Assembly (NCBI RefSeq): GCF_000785435.2
Contig: NZ_JTDB02000001.1
Coordinates: 1,454,499-1,518,498, forward strand
DNA length: 64,000 nucleotides
Reading direction: 5' to 3'
Source: Paraburkholderia sacchari
Lineage (GTDB): Bacteria > Pseudomonadota > Gammaproteobacteria > Burkholderiales > Burkholderiaceae
Below, piece by piece: positions 1 to 8,496 of this stretch (position 1 is its first letter; each line of letters starts with the position of its first letter). The notes below the pieces were generated by a model. It was not told the origin of the DNA. It was given only the letters and a program-made list of their open reading frames with translations, and made no database searches. The translations under genes and the position numbers were made by a program.

Positions 1-1316
1 TCGTCCATTTCGTCGTTCAGCACGATGCCCGCGCCCGGCACCACCACGCCCGAGCCGAAGTAGCCGTTGATCGTATAGGTGTTCGACACGGCGTTGCCCC
101 ACTTGTCGACCACCGAGAAGTGCGTCGTCTCCGCCTTTTCGGGCATCTTGTTGCCGTGTGCCGCGTCCGCCTTTTCCGGCATCGAGGTGCCGAGGCCGGG
201 CTGAACGCTCTTGGTGTCAGACGGCTTGTCGGGGTCTACGTCGGCGGCGCGTTTGGCGAGATAGGCGTCGGCGGTCAGTTGGGCAACCGGCACCTTGTAG
301 AAGTCCGGGTCGCCGAGGTATTGCGCACGGTCCGCGAATACGCGCTTCTCGATCTCCGCGATCAGATGAATGTATTGCGGCGAATTGAGCGGCACGTCCT
401 TGAACTGCGGAGCGAGCATCGCCTTCATCTTGAGCAGCTGCACGAGACCGACACCGCCCGAGCTCGGAGGCGGCGCAGTGATCACCTCATAACCGTTCCA
501 TTTGGCCTCCACCGGCTGACGCCAGACGGCCTTGTACTCCTGCAGATCGCGCTTGGTGATGAGACCATGGCCCTTCATCGACGCCGCGATCAGGTCGGCG
601 GTCTTGCCGTCGTAGAAGTCCTTCGCGCCCTGGTTCGCGATGCGCGTGAGCACGTCCGCGAGATCGGGCTGCTTGAAGTTCACGCCCTCTTTCATCTCGC
701 CGAAGAACTGGTCGAAATTGGTCTTGCCGCCGAACTCCTTCGATGCCTCTTCGCGGCGCTTGGCCAGTTGCTCGTCGACGACGAAACCATCGCGCGCGTA
801 CTTGATCGCAGGCTCCAGCACCTGTTTCCACTTCAGCTTGCCGAAGCGGCGCTGAGCTTCCCACATGCCCTCGACGGTGCCCGGCACACCCACGGCGTCG
901 TAACCGTAGAGGCTCTTGCCCTCGATCACATTGCCCTTGTCGTCGAGGTACATGTTGCGCGTGGCCGCCAGCGGCGCGCGCTCGCGATAATCGAGGAAGT
1001 ACGGCTTGCCGTTCACGTACAGCGTCATGAACCCGCCGCCGCCGATATTGCCGGCCTCGGGGTACGTGACCGCCAGCGAAAAGGCAATCGCGACCGCCGC
1101 ATCGACGGCATTGCCGCCTTCCTTGAAGATCTGTTCGGCGGCGTCGGCGGCGTACTTGTCGGCAACGGCCACCGCCGATGCGTTCAGTACGGCGGGACGT
1201 TGCGCCGTATCCTTCGCAATGGCGGGCGTGGCTTCGAGAAAGCCCGCGGACAAGGCGGAAAGCGATACGAGTGCGAGAGCAGCAGCGGAAATCTTCGTTC
1301 TATCGACCAGCTTCAT
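1..1316 (-). CDS. ggt: gamma-glutamyltransferase, C-terminal part outside window
   Basis: Periplasmic N-terminal-nucleophile hydrolase that cleaves the gamma-glutamyl bond of glutathione and related peptides. The reading frame opens at 1316 with a typical Sec signal peptide (MKLVDRTK then a hydrophobic stretch ending near AIA, about residue 35). Family motifs follow: GNIGGGGFM near residue 90, and TTHFSVVD near residue 395, whose first or second Thr is the autoprocessing nucleophile that starts the small subunit. The frame is still open at base 1, so the C-terminal part of the small subunit (roughly 130-150 residues by comparison with the usual 570-580) is missing from the window. Nothing suggests that the gene is broken. 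It is separated by 166 bases from the MFS gene on the same strand, which lies upstream. Confidence 0.95.
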   Translation of the reverse strand, partial: MKLVDRTKISAAALALVSLSALSAGFLEATPAIAKDTAQRPAVLNASAVAVADKYAADAAEQIFKEGGNAVDAAVAIAFSLAVTYPEAGNIGGGGFMTLYVNGKPYFLDYRERAPLAATRNMYLDDKGNVIEGKSLYGYDAVGVPGTVEGMWEAQRRFGKLKWKQVLEPAIKYARDGFVVDEQLAKRREEASKEFGGKTNFDQFFGEMKEGVNFKQPDLADVLTRIANQGAKDFYDGKTADLIAASMKGHGLITKRDLQEYKAVWRQPVEAKWNGYEVITAPPPSSGGVGLVQLLKMKAMLAPQFKDVPLNSPQYIHLIAEIEKRVFADRAQYLGDPDFYKVPVAQLTADAYLAKRAADVDPDKPSDTKSVQPGLGTSMPEKADAAHGNKMPEKAETTHFSVVDKWGNAVSNTYTINGYFGSGVVVPGAGIVLNDEMD

Positions 1317-1482
1317 TGAGTGACCTCCATGATTCGGTTCATCGAGCAACAACTTGTGACCCGGTGTTTTATTCGACTTTCAGCCCGGATCTTGCGCTTA
1401 TAGCACGCACAGAAATCGTTTGCGATCAGGCCATCCGCCGATAGCCTTCCGCCGACAAGCAACAGCGAAACCGGGCGAAAAA

Positions 1483-2901
1483 TCAGCTTTTGCCGTGCCG
1501 CCCGCGCGCGATTTCCTCGCCTGCATTGGCGGGCAGGCGCATCGTCACCGGAATCGAAGCCACGGAAAAGAGCGCCACGACAAAGAACGCCGGCCAGAAG
1601 TCCGACCACACAATGGTCGAATGGCCCTGTATCCGATGCGAAATCTGCAGCACGATGCCCGCGATGGTCACGCCAAGCCCCAGCGAAACCTGTTGGATCA
1701 CGCTGGCGACGCTGGTGGCACGGCCAATGTCCCGAGTGGGAATATCGGCGTAGGCGAGCGAGTTGAGGCCGCTGAACTGAAGTGAGGGAAACACGCCGCC
1801 CAACAGCACCACGAGCCAGATGAGCCAGACCGGCGTGCCCGGCGTGAACAGTCCATAGACGGCGATGGACACGCCCGCAAGCGCGGCATTGACGATCAGG
1901 GTGCGGCGAAAGCCAAAGCGGCCCAGTACGCGCGAGACCACCGATTTCATGAAGATCGAGCCAAATGCCGACGCGCACGTGATGGCGCCCGAAACGAACG
2001 CCGTCATGCCAAGCCCTTCCTGCAGCGTGAGCGGCAACAGAAACGGCACGGCGCCCAGTCCGATGCGAAACAGCGACCCGCCCGCCACACTCGCGTTAAA
2101 ACTCGGGATGCGCAGAAATTTCAGATCGAGAACGGGCCGTTCGACGCGTTGCGCGTAGAACCAGTAAGCGCCCAGCAACAGCGCGCCGGCCACGCACATT
2201 GCCACGGCTTTCCCATTGGAAACCAGTTCGCCGCCCACGAGCGAGAGGCCGAGCATGAAGAGCGAAGCGCCGCCCGCGGAGAGGAGGAAGCCGATCCAGT
2301 CGAGCGGCCCTGGATGCTCCTCGTGCATGTTCGCGATGTGCCGGTTCGCGAGCCAGATGCCAAGCAGGCCAATCGGAATGTTGACGAAGAAAATCAGCCG
2401 CCAGTGCAGATACGTCGTGATGAAGCCGCCGAGCGGCGGCCCCAGTACGGGGCCGAGCAAGGCCGGCACGGTGAGATAGTTGACCGCGCGAATAAAGTCC
2501 GATTTGGGCAGCGAGCGAAAGATGATGATGCGGCCCACGGGGACCATCATCGCGCCGCCGATGCCTTGCACGAAGCGCGCGGCCACGAACATTTCGAGCG
2601 ACCGGGACGCGGCGCACAGCAGCGAGCCCGCCATGAAAATGCCGATGGCGGTGCGAAACACGTTGCGCGAGCCGAAGCGGTCGGCCACCCAGCCGCAAAT
2701 CGGAATGAACACGCCCAGCCCGATCACGTAACTCGTGACGGCAAGCTTCAGTGTGATGGGACTTTGGCCGAGATCGCGGGCCATCGCGGGGAGCGATGTG
2801 ACGATGACCGTCGCGTCCACGTTCTCCATGAACATCGAGCACGCGACGATGAGCGGAACGATGAAAGTGCCTAGGGCAAGGGGCATGTGCAGAAACGACA
2901 A
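1483..2901 (-). CDS. MFS transporter, DHA2 (EmrB/QacA) type
   Basis: A 472-residue inner-membrane major facilitator. The N-terminal part shows the drug:H+ antiporter-2 pattern: helix 1 with acidic D near VDATVIVTSLPAMARDL, then GWVADRFGSRNVF, the motif A loop between helices 2 and 3, and motif C-like GPVLGPPLGGFI in helix 5. About 13-14 hydrophobic segments can be drawn. The family exports drugs or organic solutes by proton antiport; the substrate cannot be told from sequence. A second start, MPLALG at about 2886, is equally possible. No regulator is adjacent. Confidence 0.88.
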   Translation of the reverse strand: MSFLHMPLALGTFIVPLIVACSMFMENVDATVIVTSLPAMARDLGQSPITLKLAVTSYVIGLGVFIPICGWVADRFGSRNVFRTAIGIFMAGSLLCAASRSLEMFVAARFVQGIGGAMMVPVGRIIIFRSLPKSDFIRAVNYLTVPALLGPVLGPPLGGFITTYLHWRLIFFVNIPIGLLGIWLANRHIANMHEEHPGPLDWIGFLLSAGGASLFMLGLSLVGGELVSNGKAVAMCVAGALLLGAYWFYAQRVERPVLDLKFLRIPSFNASVAGGSLFRIGLGAVPFLLPLTLQEGLGMTAFVSGAITCASAFGSIFMKSVVSRVLGRFGFRRTLIVNAALAGVSIAVYGLFTPGTPVWLIWLVVLLGGVFPSLQFSGLNSLAYADIPTRDIGRATSVASVIQQVSLGLGVTIAGIVLQISHRIQGHSTIVWSDFWPAFFVVALFSVASIPVTMRLPANAGEEIARGRHGKS

Positions 2902-3018
2902 TCAGCGGGGCTGATGGCGTAAAGCTGCCATTATGGCACCGTGTTGCCGAAAACGGTGCGTCCGCAACAGATGAAGCGGCGCACAAAAACACGAGGAAAC
3001 GCGCCGGGAAAATCACAA

Positions 3019-3068
3019 GGGCCGTGAAGTCCATTACCGCATTCACGCGGCAACGGACTTCACGGCCC
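3019..3068 (-). terminator. long hairpin downstream of the lipid-type operon
   Basis: A perfect 14-bp stem (GGGCCGTGAAGTCC at 3019-3032 against 3055-3068) encloses a smaller CCGC/GCGG hairpin. It lies 38 bases past the stop of the last gene of the operon. On the minus strand it is followed by TTGTGATTTT, not a clean U run, so it may be an RNA-stabilising 3' structure or a weak terminator. Confidence 0.5.
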
Positions 3069-3105
3069 CTTCATGGCGAAGGCGAAAACGCACCTTGGCT
3101 TGCTG

Positions 3106-3885
3106 TCACTCCGCCGTCTGCTTCACGCGGCTCAAGACCGGAGCCAATTGCGGCAGCACCTCTTCCGCAGCGCGTTTCACGTCATTCGGGAAGTCGATTT
3201 CAACCCACGGCGCGCCAGTGACATCCGCGGTTTCGAATTCGCTGCCGCGTTCGAGCAGCAAATCGCGCAGCGCTTCTTCGTGCGGCATGTTCGCACGACC
3301 CGTATCGACATAGCCTTCGACGATCTGCGCAAAGCGGCGCGCCGTCGCTTCGTTCAGGCGGAAGAAGCCCACCGATTCGCCAATCGTGTCGTACTTCAAA
3401 CCGACTGCGAGCTGCTTGCGCAACTCGACGGGCACGCCGTCGCGCAGGCACAGCTTCACGGGTTCGTCGCCGGCCTCGAAGTCGCGGTCGATCAGCAGGC
3501 GGTTGGCCGGCGCCGCGCCCGCCACGAGCGGCGCGAACACGCGCTCGTCGTAGAGCACGTCGGCGTCCATCAGCAGCACGTCGCCGCCGCGCGTGAGCGC
3601 TTGCGCCGTGCGATGCACCGTAAGCACGCTGCCGAGATCGAAGCGCGGATTGAGCACCACCTCCACTTCATGCGGCCAGCCGATGCGCTTGAGTTCGGCC
3701 TCGACCAGCTCAGGCTGAAAGCCGAGCGCAAGCACGACTTCGGTCACGCCCGCCGATTCGAGCATCTGCAGATGGCGCTCGAGCAGCGTCACGCCCTCGA
3801 ATTGCAGCAGACATTTCGGAAACTGTTCTCCAGCGGGTTGCTGAAGGCGCAGGCCGAGACCTGCCGCGAGAATAATGGCGCGCAT
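3106..3885 (-). CDS. NTP transferase (sugar-/choline-phosphate nucleotidyltransferase fold)
   Basis: A 259-residue protein with the nucleotidyltransferase Rossmann fold. It opens with MRAIILAAGLGLRL (nucleotide loop), then PKCLLQF with the conserved Lys near residue 24, then GGDVLLMDADVLYD near residue 100 with the metal-binding Asp pair. This short one-domain form resembles LicC-, PntC- and inositol-phosphate-type cytidylyltransferases that activate a phosphorylated or phosphonylated alcohol as its CDP derivative. It is the last gene of the four-gene minus-strand operon, 21 bases behind the membrane protein at 3907-4917. The CDP-alcohol phosphatidyltransferase in the same operon supports CTP use, but the substrate is not known. 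Confidence 0.85.
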   Translation of the reverse strand: MRAIILAAGLGLRLQQPAGEQFPKCLLQFEGVTLLERHLQMLESAGVTEVVLALGFQPELVEAELKRIGWPHEVEVVLNPRFDLGSVLTVHRTAQALTRGGDVLLMDADVLYDERVFAPLVAGAAPANRLLIDRDFEAGDEPVKLCLRDGVPVELRKQLAVGLKYDTIGESVGFFRLNEATARRFAQIVEGYVDTGRANMPHEEALRDLLLERGSEFETADVTGAPWVEIDFPNDVKRAAEEVLPQLAPVLSRVKQTAE

Positions 3886-3906
3886 GCGTTCCTTGGGAGA
3901 AAAAAA

Positions 3907-4917
3907 TCAATCGGCAACTTCGACAGCCGGCACGCGCACTGCGCGCCGCCGTTGCCAGCTACGTTCGCTGATATGCAGATAAAGCAGGCCCGGGAGGCCC
4001 AGTACGACTTCCCTCGCGCGTTTGGCGAGCGAGAGCGCGAGCGCCGCCTCGGGCGGCAGACCGACGAGCGGCGCGAGCAGCAGATACCCGCCCTCCTGCA
4101 CGCCGAGCGAGCCGGGAATGGCGAAAGCCGCGCCGCGAATCGCCTGGCCGATGCTTTCGAGCAGCAGCGCATCTACCCAGCTAACGGGGTGGCCGAGGAA
4201 ATGCAGCGCGAGCCACACCTCCACGGTGCCGACGAGCCAGCCCACGAAGCTCAGCGCGAAGCTGGCCGCCGCGCGGGAGCGATCGGCGTAGAGCGCCTTG
4301 ACAGCGGCGTCGATGGCATCGGCGCGCGTGGCGAGCGCCGACCAGTCGCGCTTGCCGAACACCTTCGAAGCGAGACGCAGCACGCGGCCGAACAACCCGC
4401 GCCGCTGCGCGACGTAAAAGAGGCCGATGAGGCCCGCGAGCACGCCGGTGGCGATCAGCGCGGCCATGCCGAGGTCGCGCGGCGCGTTGTCCGCGGCGTA
4501 GACCGAAAAGAGCACGATGCCGAACACCGCGAAGACGATTTGCGCGAGCGCCTGCAGCGTCGTGCTCACGGTGATGGCTGCGGCTGCGTCGCGCATGGCC
4601 ATGCCGCGCTGCGCGAGCTGACGCACCATGACGACCGGACCGCCGATCTGCCCCGCCGGCAGCAGACTGTTCACGGATTCGCCGCTCCAGCGCGCGAGCA
4701 CCGCGTCCCGCCGGTCGACCTGCCCGCTCTTGCGAAACAGCACGGCGATCGCGCCGGCATCGAGCACGAGCGGCACGACGTGGAACGCGGCCACCAGCGC
4801 GAGCCCCCAGCCCGCCGCCGCGAGCGCGCCCGTTACCGAGCCGATGCCTTGCCATGCAAGCAGTGCGATGAAGAGTGCCGTGCCGACCGACAACAGCAAA
4901 ATGGCAACACGGCTCAC
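3907..4917 (-). CDS. HpnL/lysylphosphatidylglycerol-synthase-type integral membrane protein
   Basis: A 336-residue polytopic membrane protein (about 8 hydrophobic helices) of the UPF0104/LPG-synthase transmembrane type. It has the typical core SGESVNSLLPAGQIGGPVVMVRQLAQRG around residues 75-105 and FAIPGSLGVQEGGYLLLAPL near 270. Such modules flip or move lipids when linked to MprF, and stand-alone copies often sit in lipid-modification operons. The start is GTG at 4917: it overlaps the TGA of the upstream oxygenase in a GTGA tetranucleotide, so translation is probably coupled, although the frame stays open further upstream. Role here (lipid flippase or transporter for the operon product) is inferred from context. 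Confidence 0.82.
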   Translation of the reverse strand: MSRVAILLLSVGTALFIALLAWQGIGSVTGALAAAGWGLALVAAFHVVPLVLDAGAIAVLFRKSGQVDRRDAVLARWSGESVNSLLPAGQIGGPVVMVRQLAQRGMAMRDAAAAITVSTTLQALAQIVFAVFGIVLFSVYAADNAPRDLGMAALIATGVLAGLIGLFYVAQRRGLFGRVLRLASKVFGKRDWSALATRADAIDAAVKALYADRSRAAASFALSFVGWLVGTVEVWLALHFLGHPVSWVDALLLESIGQAIRGAAFAIPGSLGVQEGGYLLLAPLVGLPPEAALALSLAKRAREVVLGLPGLLYLHISERSWQRRRAVRVPAVEVAD

Positions 4918-5762
4918 ACCGAACCTCCAGCCTTGCCGCCGCCCGCGCGCGCGGACTGGAGCGCCTTGCGGAACACCTGGCGAAAACCGAAGTACGCGAT
5001 CGCGTCCTTCATGTTCGAGATGAAACGGCGCCACGGACGCATGTTCGGGTTCGTCACGTATTCGAACGTGAGCGACACGCGCACTTCGCCTTCGCGGCTG
5101 GGCGTCACGCGATGGCGCAGCTTGTCGCCGTCGAACAGCACGAGCGCGCCTGGCGGATATTGCACGGCGCCCGGCTCGTCGGGCTTGCTGTCGTCGCGCG
5201 TGTGCAGTTCGTAGTCGAGAATGCACGACGATTCGTCGATCACCCCGAACAGCACCGTATAACGGCGGCCGTCGTAATACGAGGTGTCGTAATGCCAGCC
5301 GATGTGATCGCCCGCGCGCGTGTAGTAATAGAGCGCGTAGGCATGCGGATCGTCCTCGGGCGAAAGCTGAAGCCGGTCGCCCGTGATTTTTTCGAGCCAC
5401 GCGATGAGCTTGGGCGAGCGGTACAGTTCCGCGATATACGGCTGCAAGCGGTCGATCGTGTGACGGCTCACGCTGCCGCCGGCCTTGTGGCCCGGGATGA
5501 AGTTGCGATTGACCTCGGGCATCAGCGCGCTGGCGGCGTCGATGAGCCGCTGCGTCGCTTCGCGAGGCAGAAAATCGGAGAGATAGAGGAACGAGCCCTG
5601 ATTTACGTACTCGTCGCGCAGTTGCACCGAGTCCAGCTTGCCCAGCGCCTGGCCGATTGCGGCATCGGGTCCCGACGCTAGCCCGGCTGCTGGCGCAGCA
5701 GCCCGCGCACCAGCGACACGCGCGGTGGATGCAACTTGTTCTTCTTCTGCTTGCGCACTCAT
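4914..5762 (-). CDS. 2-oxoglutarate/Fe(II)-dependent oxygenase
   Basis: A 282-residue double-stranded beta-helix oxygenase. The iron-binding facial triad is visible as H157-x-D159 (IGWHYDTSYYDG) and H217 (DKLRHRVTPS), followed by R228 in VRVSLTFEY, the expected 2-oxoglutarate-binding Arg. It resembles the group annotated as HalD/BesD-like halogenases, but the Asp of HxD is present; halogenases carry Gly or Ala there, so hydroxylation is the expected chemistry. The ATG at 5762 overlaps the TGA of the phosphatidyltransferase (ATGA) and its own TGA overlaps the next GTG, so it is the middle of a translationally coupled series. The substrate may be the head group or acyl chain of the lipid made by its neighbours (inference). 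Confidence 0.85.
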   Translation of the reverse strand: MSAQAEEEQVASTARVAGARAAAPAAGLASGPDAAIGQALGKLDSVQLRDEYVNQGSFLYLSDFLPREATQRLIDAASALMPEVNRNFIPGHKAGGSVSRHTIDRLQPYIAELYRSPKLIAWLEKITGDRLQLSPEDDPHAYALYYYTRAGDHIGWHYDTSYYDGRRYTVLFGVIDESSCILDYELHTRDDSKPDEPGAVQYPPGALVLFDGDKLRHRVTPSREGEVRVSLTFEYVTNPNMRPWRRFISNMKDAIAYFGFRQVFRKALQSARAGGGKAGGSV

Positions 5763-6529
5763 CTGCTGATCCAGACTTGACGGGTTTCCTTGCCCGAACT
5801 CACGCGGCGCGTGACGCGCCAGTAGTCGAGCACTACGTAGATGGCAAAAAGCGGCGCGCCGATGGACGCGGCCACCACGAACGGCCCGACGATCCCGGTG
5901 AGCGTGACGAGCGGCAACAGATAGAGAATGTCTTCGGTTTCGAAGCCGCCTACGAACGCCTGCTGGGTGCCGGCCTTGCCCGCCATTTCCTCGATGCGCA
6001 TGCGCAGAAAGAAGATTGCGGCAACCGCCACGCCCGCGATCCCGCCAAGCACGACGGGCGGCACTCGCCATTCGGTTGCGGGGGCTCCGGTTGCGGCCGC
6101 CACTACGCCGAGCCCGTAGCCCATGCCGAGAAACAATAGAACGGTCGTCACCGCATCGGCGGCGAGATCGTAAAAATGGCCAATGCGGCTGGTTTTACCG
6201 CTGATCCGCGCGAGCTCGCCATCCGTGTGATCAACGAAATTCGACAAAACAATCAGAAATGCGCCAATATTGGCATTCAGAAAGTTGCCGCGCGCCAGAT
6301 AGAAAGCGCCAACGAGGCCGATCAGCAAGCGCAGCGTGGTCAGATGATTGGGCGTAATGCAGGTGCGCACGAGCGGTGTCACGAGCCAGCGCGCCGCGCG
6401 CGCGTCCCATGTGCGCGGCTGCGGCACCGTTCGCGGAACGGGCTTCGGAGCCGCGTTCAGAGTCGCATTGGGCGCCGCGCTTGATGCCGCATTAGCGGCC
6501 AATTCGGCAGTTTTATCTTTTCCATTCAT
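5759..6529 (-). CDS. CDP-alcohol phosphatidyltransferase family protein
   Basis: A 256-residue integral membrane enzyme, first gene of the four-gene operon. The complete family signature DG-x2-AR-x8-G-x3-D-x3-D spans residues 103-125 (TDGELARISG...GHFYDLAAD), all catalytic Asp present. Such enzymes displace CMP from a CDP-alcohol (CDP-diacylglycerol or CDP-head group) with a second alcohol. The N-terminal 45 residues are low-complexity Ala/Pro and probably cytosolic; six helices follow. The ATG at 6529 is chosen because the family alignment begins soon after it. Together with the nucleotidyltransferase at 3106-3885 it could make and use a CDP-activated polar head; it is not recognisable as PssA or PgsA. 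Confidence 0.87.
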   Translation of the reverse strand: MNGKDKTAELAANAASSAAPNATLNAAPKPVPRTVPQPRTWDARAARWLVTPLVRTCITPNHLTTLRLLIGLVGAFYLARGNFLNANIGAFLIVLSNFVDHTDGELARISGKTSRIGHFYDLAADAVTTVLLFLGMGYGLGVVAAATGAPATEWRVPPVVLGGIAGVAVAAIFFLRMRIEEMAGKAGTQQAFVGGFETEDILYLLPLVTLTGIVGPFVVAASIGAPLFAIYVVLDYWRVTRRVSSGKETRQVWISR

Positions 6530-6768
6530 AACCGGGAAATAATATACGGCTTCCAGAAAACTTGCAGATTTTCCGGACGCCAAAGCGGAATTGAAAGGGG
6601 GATGGAGCCATATTGCCCAGAAGCCGCGCGACGATCCCACAATGTGGTACCGGAAACGGCGCCGCAAGCAAGTTCGCCCGAACCCGCGTACAGTGCAATC
6701 CGCTGTGCGCGCCCCCGGCAACGCGTGGGGATGCCGGGCATCAGCGCGACCCACTCGCCAGAATTTCA

Positions 6769-7200
6769 ATGAAACGTCTTACTGCTGCTTTTCTGCTTGG
6801 AACGCTGCCCTTCGTGCCACTCGCCGGCCATGCCGCCGCGCTCGACGATGCGTTGACCTGCAAGGAATCGGCACACCAGTTCGTGTCGGGGCTCATCGAT
6901 CAGAAGCTGATCAACGCAAAGCCCATGAGAGTCGAAAGCAATTCGATCAACGCGTTCTGGCCCGCGAGCGGCCAGCACCTTACGGCCTATGGCTTCAACG
7001 TGTTCGCGATCGTGGGTTTCCAGCAAGACGACCCGCTCTTCCAGACCGGCAGCGGCAAGCCGATTGCGCACTCGGCATACGGCGCGGTGGTCGTGGCCAC
7101 GCAGGCCCGGGTGCAAGCGGCGCTCGATGCGGCCGGCAACACCGCCATCGTCCATCATGCCGGGCCGTTGCTGACCGCGATTTTCTGCCAGCGGGACTGA
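6769..7200 (+). CDS. conserved hypothetical secreted protein
   Basis: A 143-residue protein with a clear Sec signal peptide (MKRLTAAFLLGTLPFVPLAGHAAA, cleavage near residue 23). The mature part has two Cys (TCKES near residue 30 and FCQRD at the C terminus) that could form a disulfide in the periplasm. No family or catalytic motif is recognised. It is divergent from the lipid-type operon with about 240 bases between the starts, so the two may share a regulatory region. The ATG at 6769 is used because the upstream extension of the frame is unlike coding sequence and the signal peptide begins here. Confidence 0.75.
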   Translation: MKRLTAAFLLGTLPFVPLAGHAAALDDALTCKESAHQFVSGLIDQKLINAKPMRVESNSINAFWPASGQHLTAYGFNVFAIVGFQQDDPLFQTGSGKPIAHSAYGAVVVATQARVQAALDAAGNTAIVHHAGPLLTAIFCQRD

Positions 7201-7266
7201 GCGCCCTCTCACCGGCGGCCTATCGCTTGTCCCTGCGTGGTTGTCCTGCGTGGTGGCCCCTGCGCG

Positions 7267-7797
7267 TCAATCGATGCGGCCGAAGCCGCCTTCGGCCCAA
7301 GACTCGGCTCGCGCTTTGGTCAGCTTGAAGGTGGGCGCAACGCGCACCTGCGCGATCTGCTCGCCGAACGCATCGAGCGCCGTGAGCAGCGCGTAGGGCT
7401 CGTATTCGTCGGGCACGATATCGAGGGTCACGTCGATGTCGCCGTCGTCGGTCTGCAGGCCCAGGCGCTTGTGCAGCATCGCGTGCAATTGCTGCTCGTG
7501 GCGGCGCAACACCTCGGATGCCGTTTTCACCAGCGTGTTGAATGCAGAAGTGTCGAGCGGTTTCGGATTCTTCTTGTCGCGGCCCATGGTCCACGGACCG
7601 ACCAGTGCGGGTTCGGGCTCGCCATCCTTGATCATTTCGACGGCCCAGCCGTCGTCGTCCTCGTTCTTGATGACGCGCGCCATCCAGCCGTCCTTGTGCC
7701 ACAAGCGCGGGTCCTGGACCACTTCGGACGAGCCGGCGCCGGCATCCGGATCGTGAAAGGTGTCTTCGGAAAGGTCGGCGGGAGAAGAATCGGTCAT
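7267..7797 (-). CDS. conserved hypothetical cytosolic protein
   Basis: A 176-residue acidic soluble protein with no signal or membrane segment and no motif that I recognise. It contains WHKDGWMARVIKNEDDDGWAVEMIKDGEPEP, a short WxxxGWxA-type repeat, and a C-terminal segment rich in Ala and Glu. Codon use is typical of neighbouring genes. The start MTDSSPAD at 7797 is preferred; an in-frame ATG at 7809 gives four more residues and cannot be excluded. It is convergent with the secreted-protein gene, 66 bases apart. Confidence 0.7.
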   Translation of the reverse strand: MTDSSPADLSEDTFHDPDAGAGSSEVVQDPRLWHKDGWMARVIKNEDDDGWAVEMIKDGEPEPALVGPWTMGRDKKNPKPLDTSAFNTLVKTASEVLRRHEQQLHAMLHKRLGLQTDDGDIDVTLDIVPDEYEPYALLTALDAFGEQIAQVRVAPTFKLTKARAESWAEGGFGRID

Positions 7798-8051
7798 GGC
7801 GGTTTCCATCGGGTTCTGCGGAAGCTGCCCGTTGCATCGCGGGCAGGGGCTAGATTTTAACCGCAAGCCTGCAGCCGGCGGCGACGCCTCCCCTTCCCGC
7901 ACCTTTGTTCGGTTCGCCATGAAGCGCCGATTTCAAATAGAGCAGTCATTTAGCGCATGCGCCAAAATGCGGCAATATGACTCCCGTCACTCTTCACAAT
8001 ACTGCTTTGTGAATTTTCAATCGAACTAAAAATAGACCAATATGAACGAGC

Positions 8052-8077
8052 AAAAAAACGCGGCCCGGAGGCCGCGT
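8052..8077 (-). terminator. intrinsic terminator, minus strand, orphan
   Basis: A perfect 8-bp stem ACGCGGCC/GGCCGCGT with a tetraloop (TCCG on the minus strand) followed on the minus strand by seven T (A run 8052-8058 on plus). This is a textbook Rho-independent terminator, yet the minus strand between here and the porin has no convincing gene. Confidence 0.8.
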
Positions 8078-8300
8078 AAAACAGATGAAAAAGACCGCCC
8101 TTGGTCGAGGGCTGAGTCAATTGTAGCGCCAGCATCTCTTCCAATAGAGCCCACAAGTTGGAACAGTACCTTGCACAAACCGATGGAAATATCCCGTAAT
8201 AAACTGCATGATAGCGCTCAATCCCGCTTGACAAGCCACCCACGGCGTCGCGCCCACACAACGTTATCTCGAATGGCGCATTTTGCCGCACCGTATTTCT
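8058..8300 (-). ncRNA. candidate small RNA divergent from the porin
   Basis: Inferred only. A strong minus-strand terminator needs a transcript, and no open frame with coding character lies upstream of it. A weak promoter-like TTGAAA with a 16-base spacer to CAAAAT lies near 8282-8311 on the minus strand. Just before the terminator is a CUUUUUCAUCUGUUUU single-stranded stretch, and the hairpin loop exposes CCUCCG, an anti-Shine-Dalgarno-like sequence common in regulatory RNAs. The arrangement recalls micF next to ompC in enterics, but no sequence relation is claimed. The 5' end is a guess. Confidence 0.35.
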
Positions 8301-8496
8301 ATTTCAAAAAACCGTTTCGGCGCAGCAACTTACAAAAGTTAATCCCGCCATTCCGATTTTTAAAATGCATTGTTGCGCCGCACAGAATAAAACTTCGAGA
8401 TTGTCGGAATAAACTTCGCCTCGAATCTTCAGACCACAGGAACACGTAGCAATCGGTCCCCTTGAGATTCCCAAGTACAGTCCGGAGTTTAAAAGC

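Larger units (their letters stand above)
7798..8496. other. 700-base porin upstream region
   Basis: Comparatively AT-rich intergenic DNA before the porin. It holds a minus-strand intrinsic terminator (8052-8077) with no protein gene feeding it, and a small-RNA candidate upstream of that. The short frames in it have no coding character. The 200 bases next to the porin contain repeated AATAAA(A)CTTCG words and are probably its promoter and leader. Confidence 0.6.

Noticed and set aside
120..1319. 399-codon plus-strand frame opposite ggt
   Set aside because: Shadow of gamma-glutamyltransferase.
3073..5214. 713-codon plus-strand frame across the lipid-type operon
   Set aside because: It covers parts of three convincing minus-strand genes with overlapping junctions; His/Arg/Glu-rich shadow composition.
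7950..8291. 113-codon minus-strand frame upstream of the porin
   Set aside because: No ribosome-binding site or protein-like composition; it runs through a terminator hairpin.
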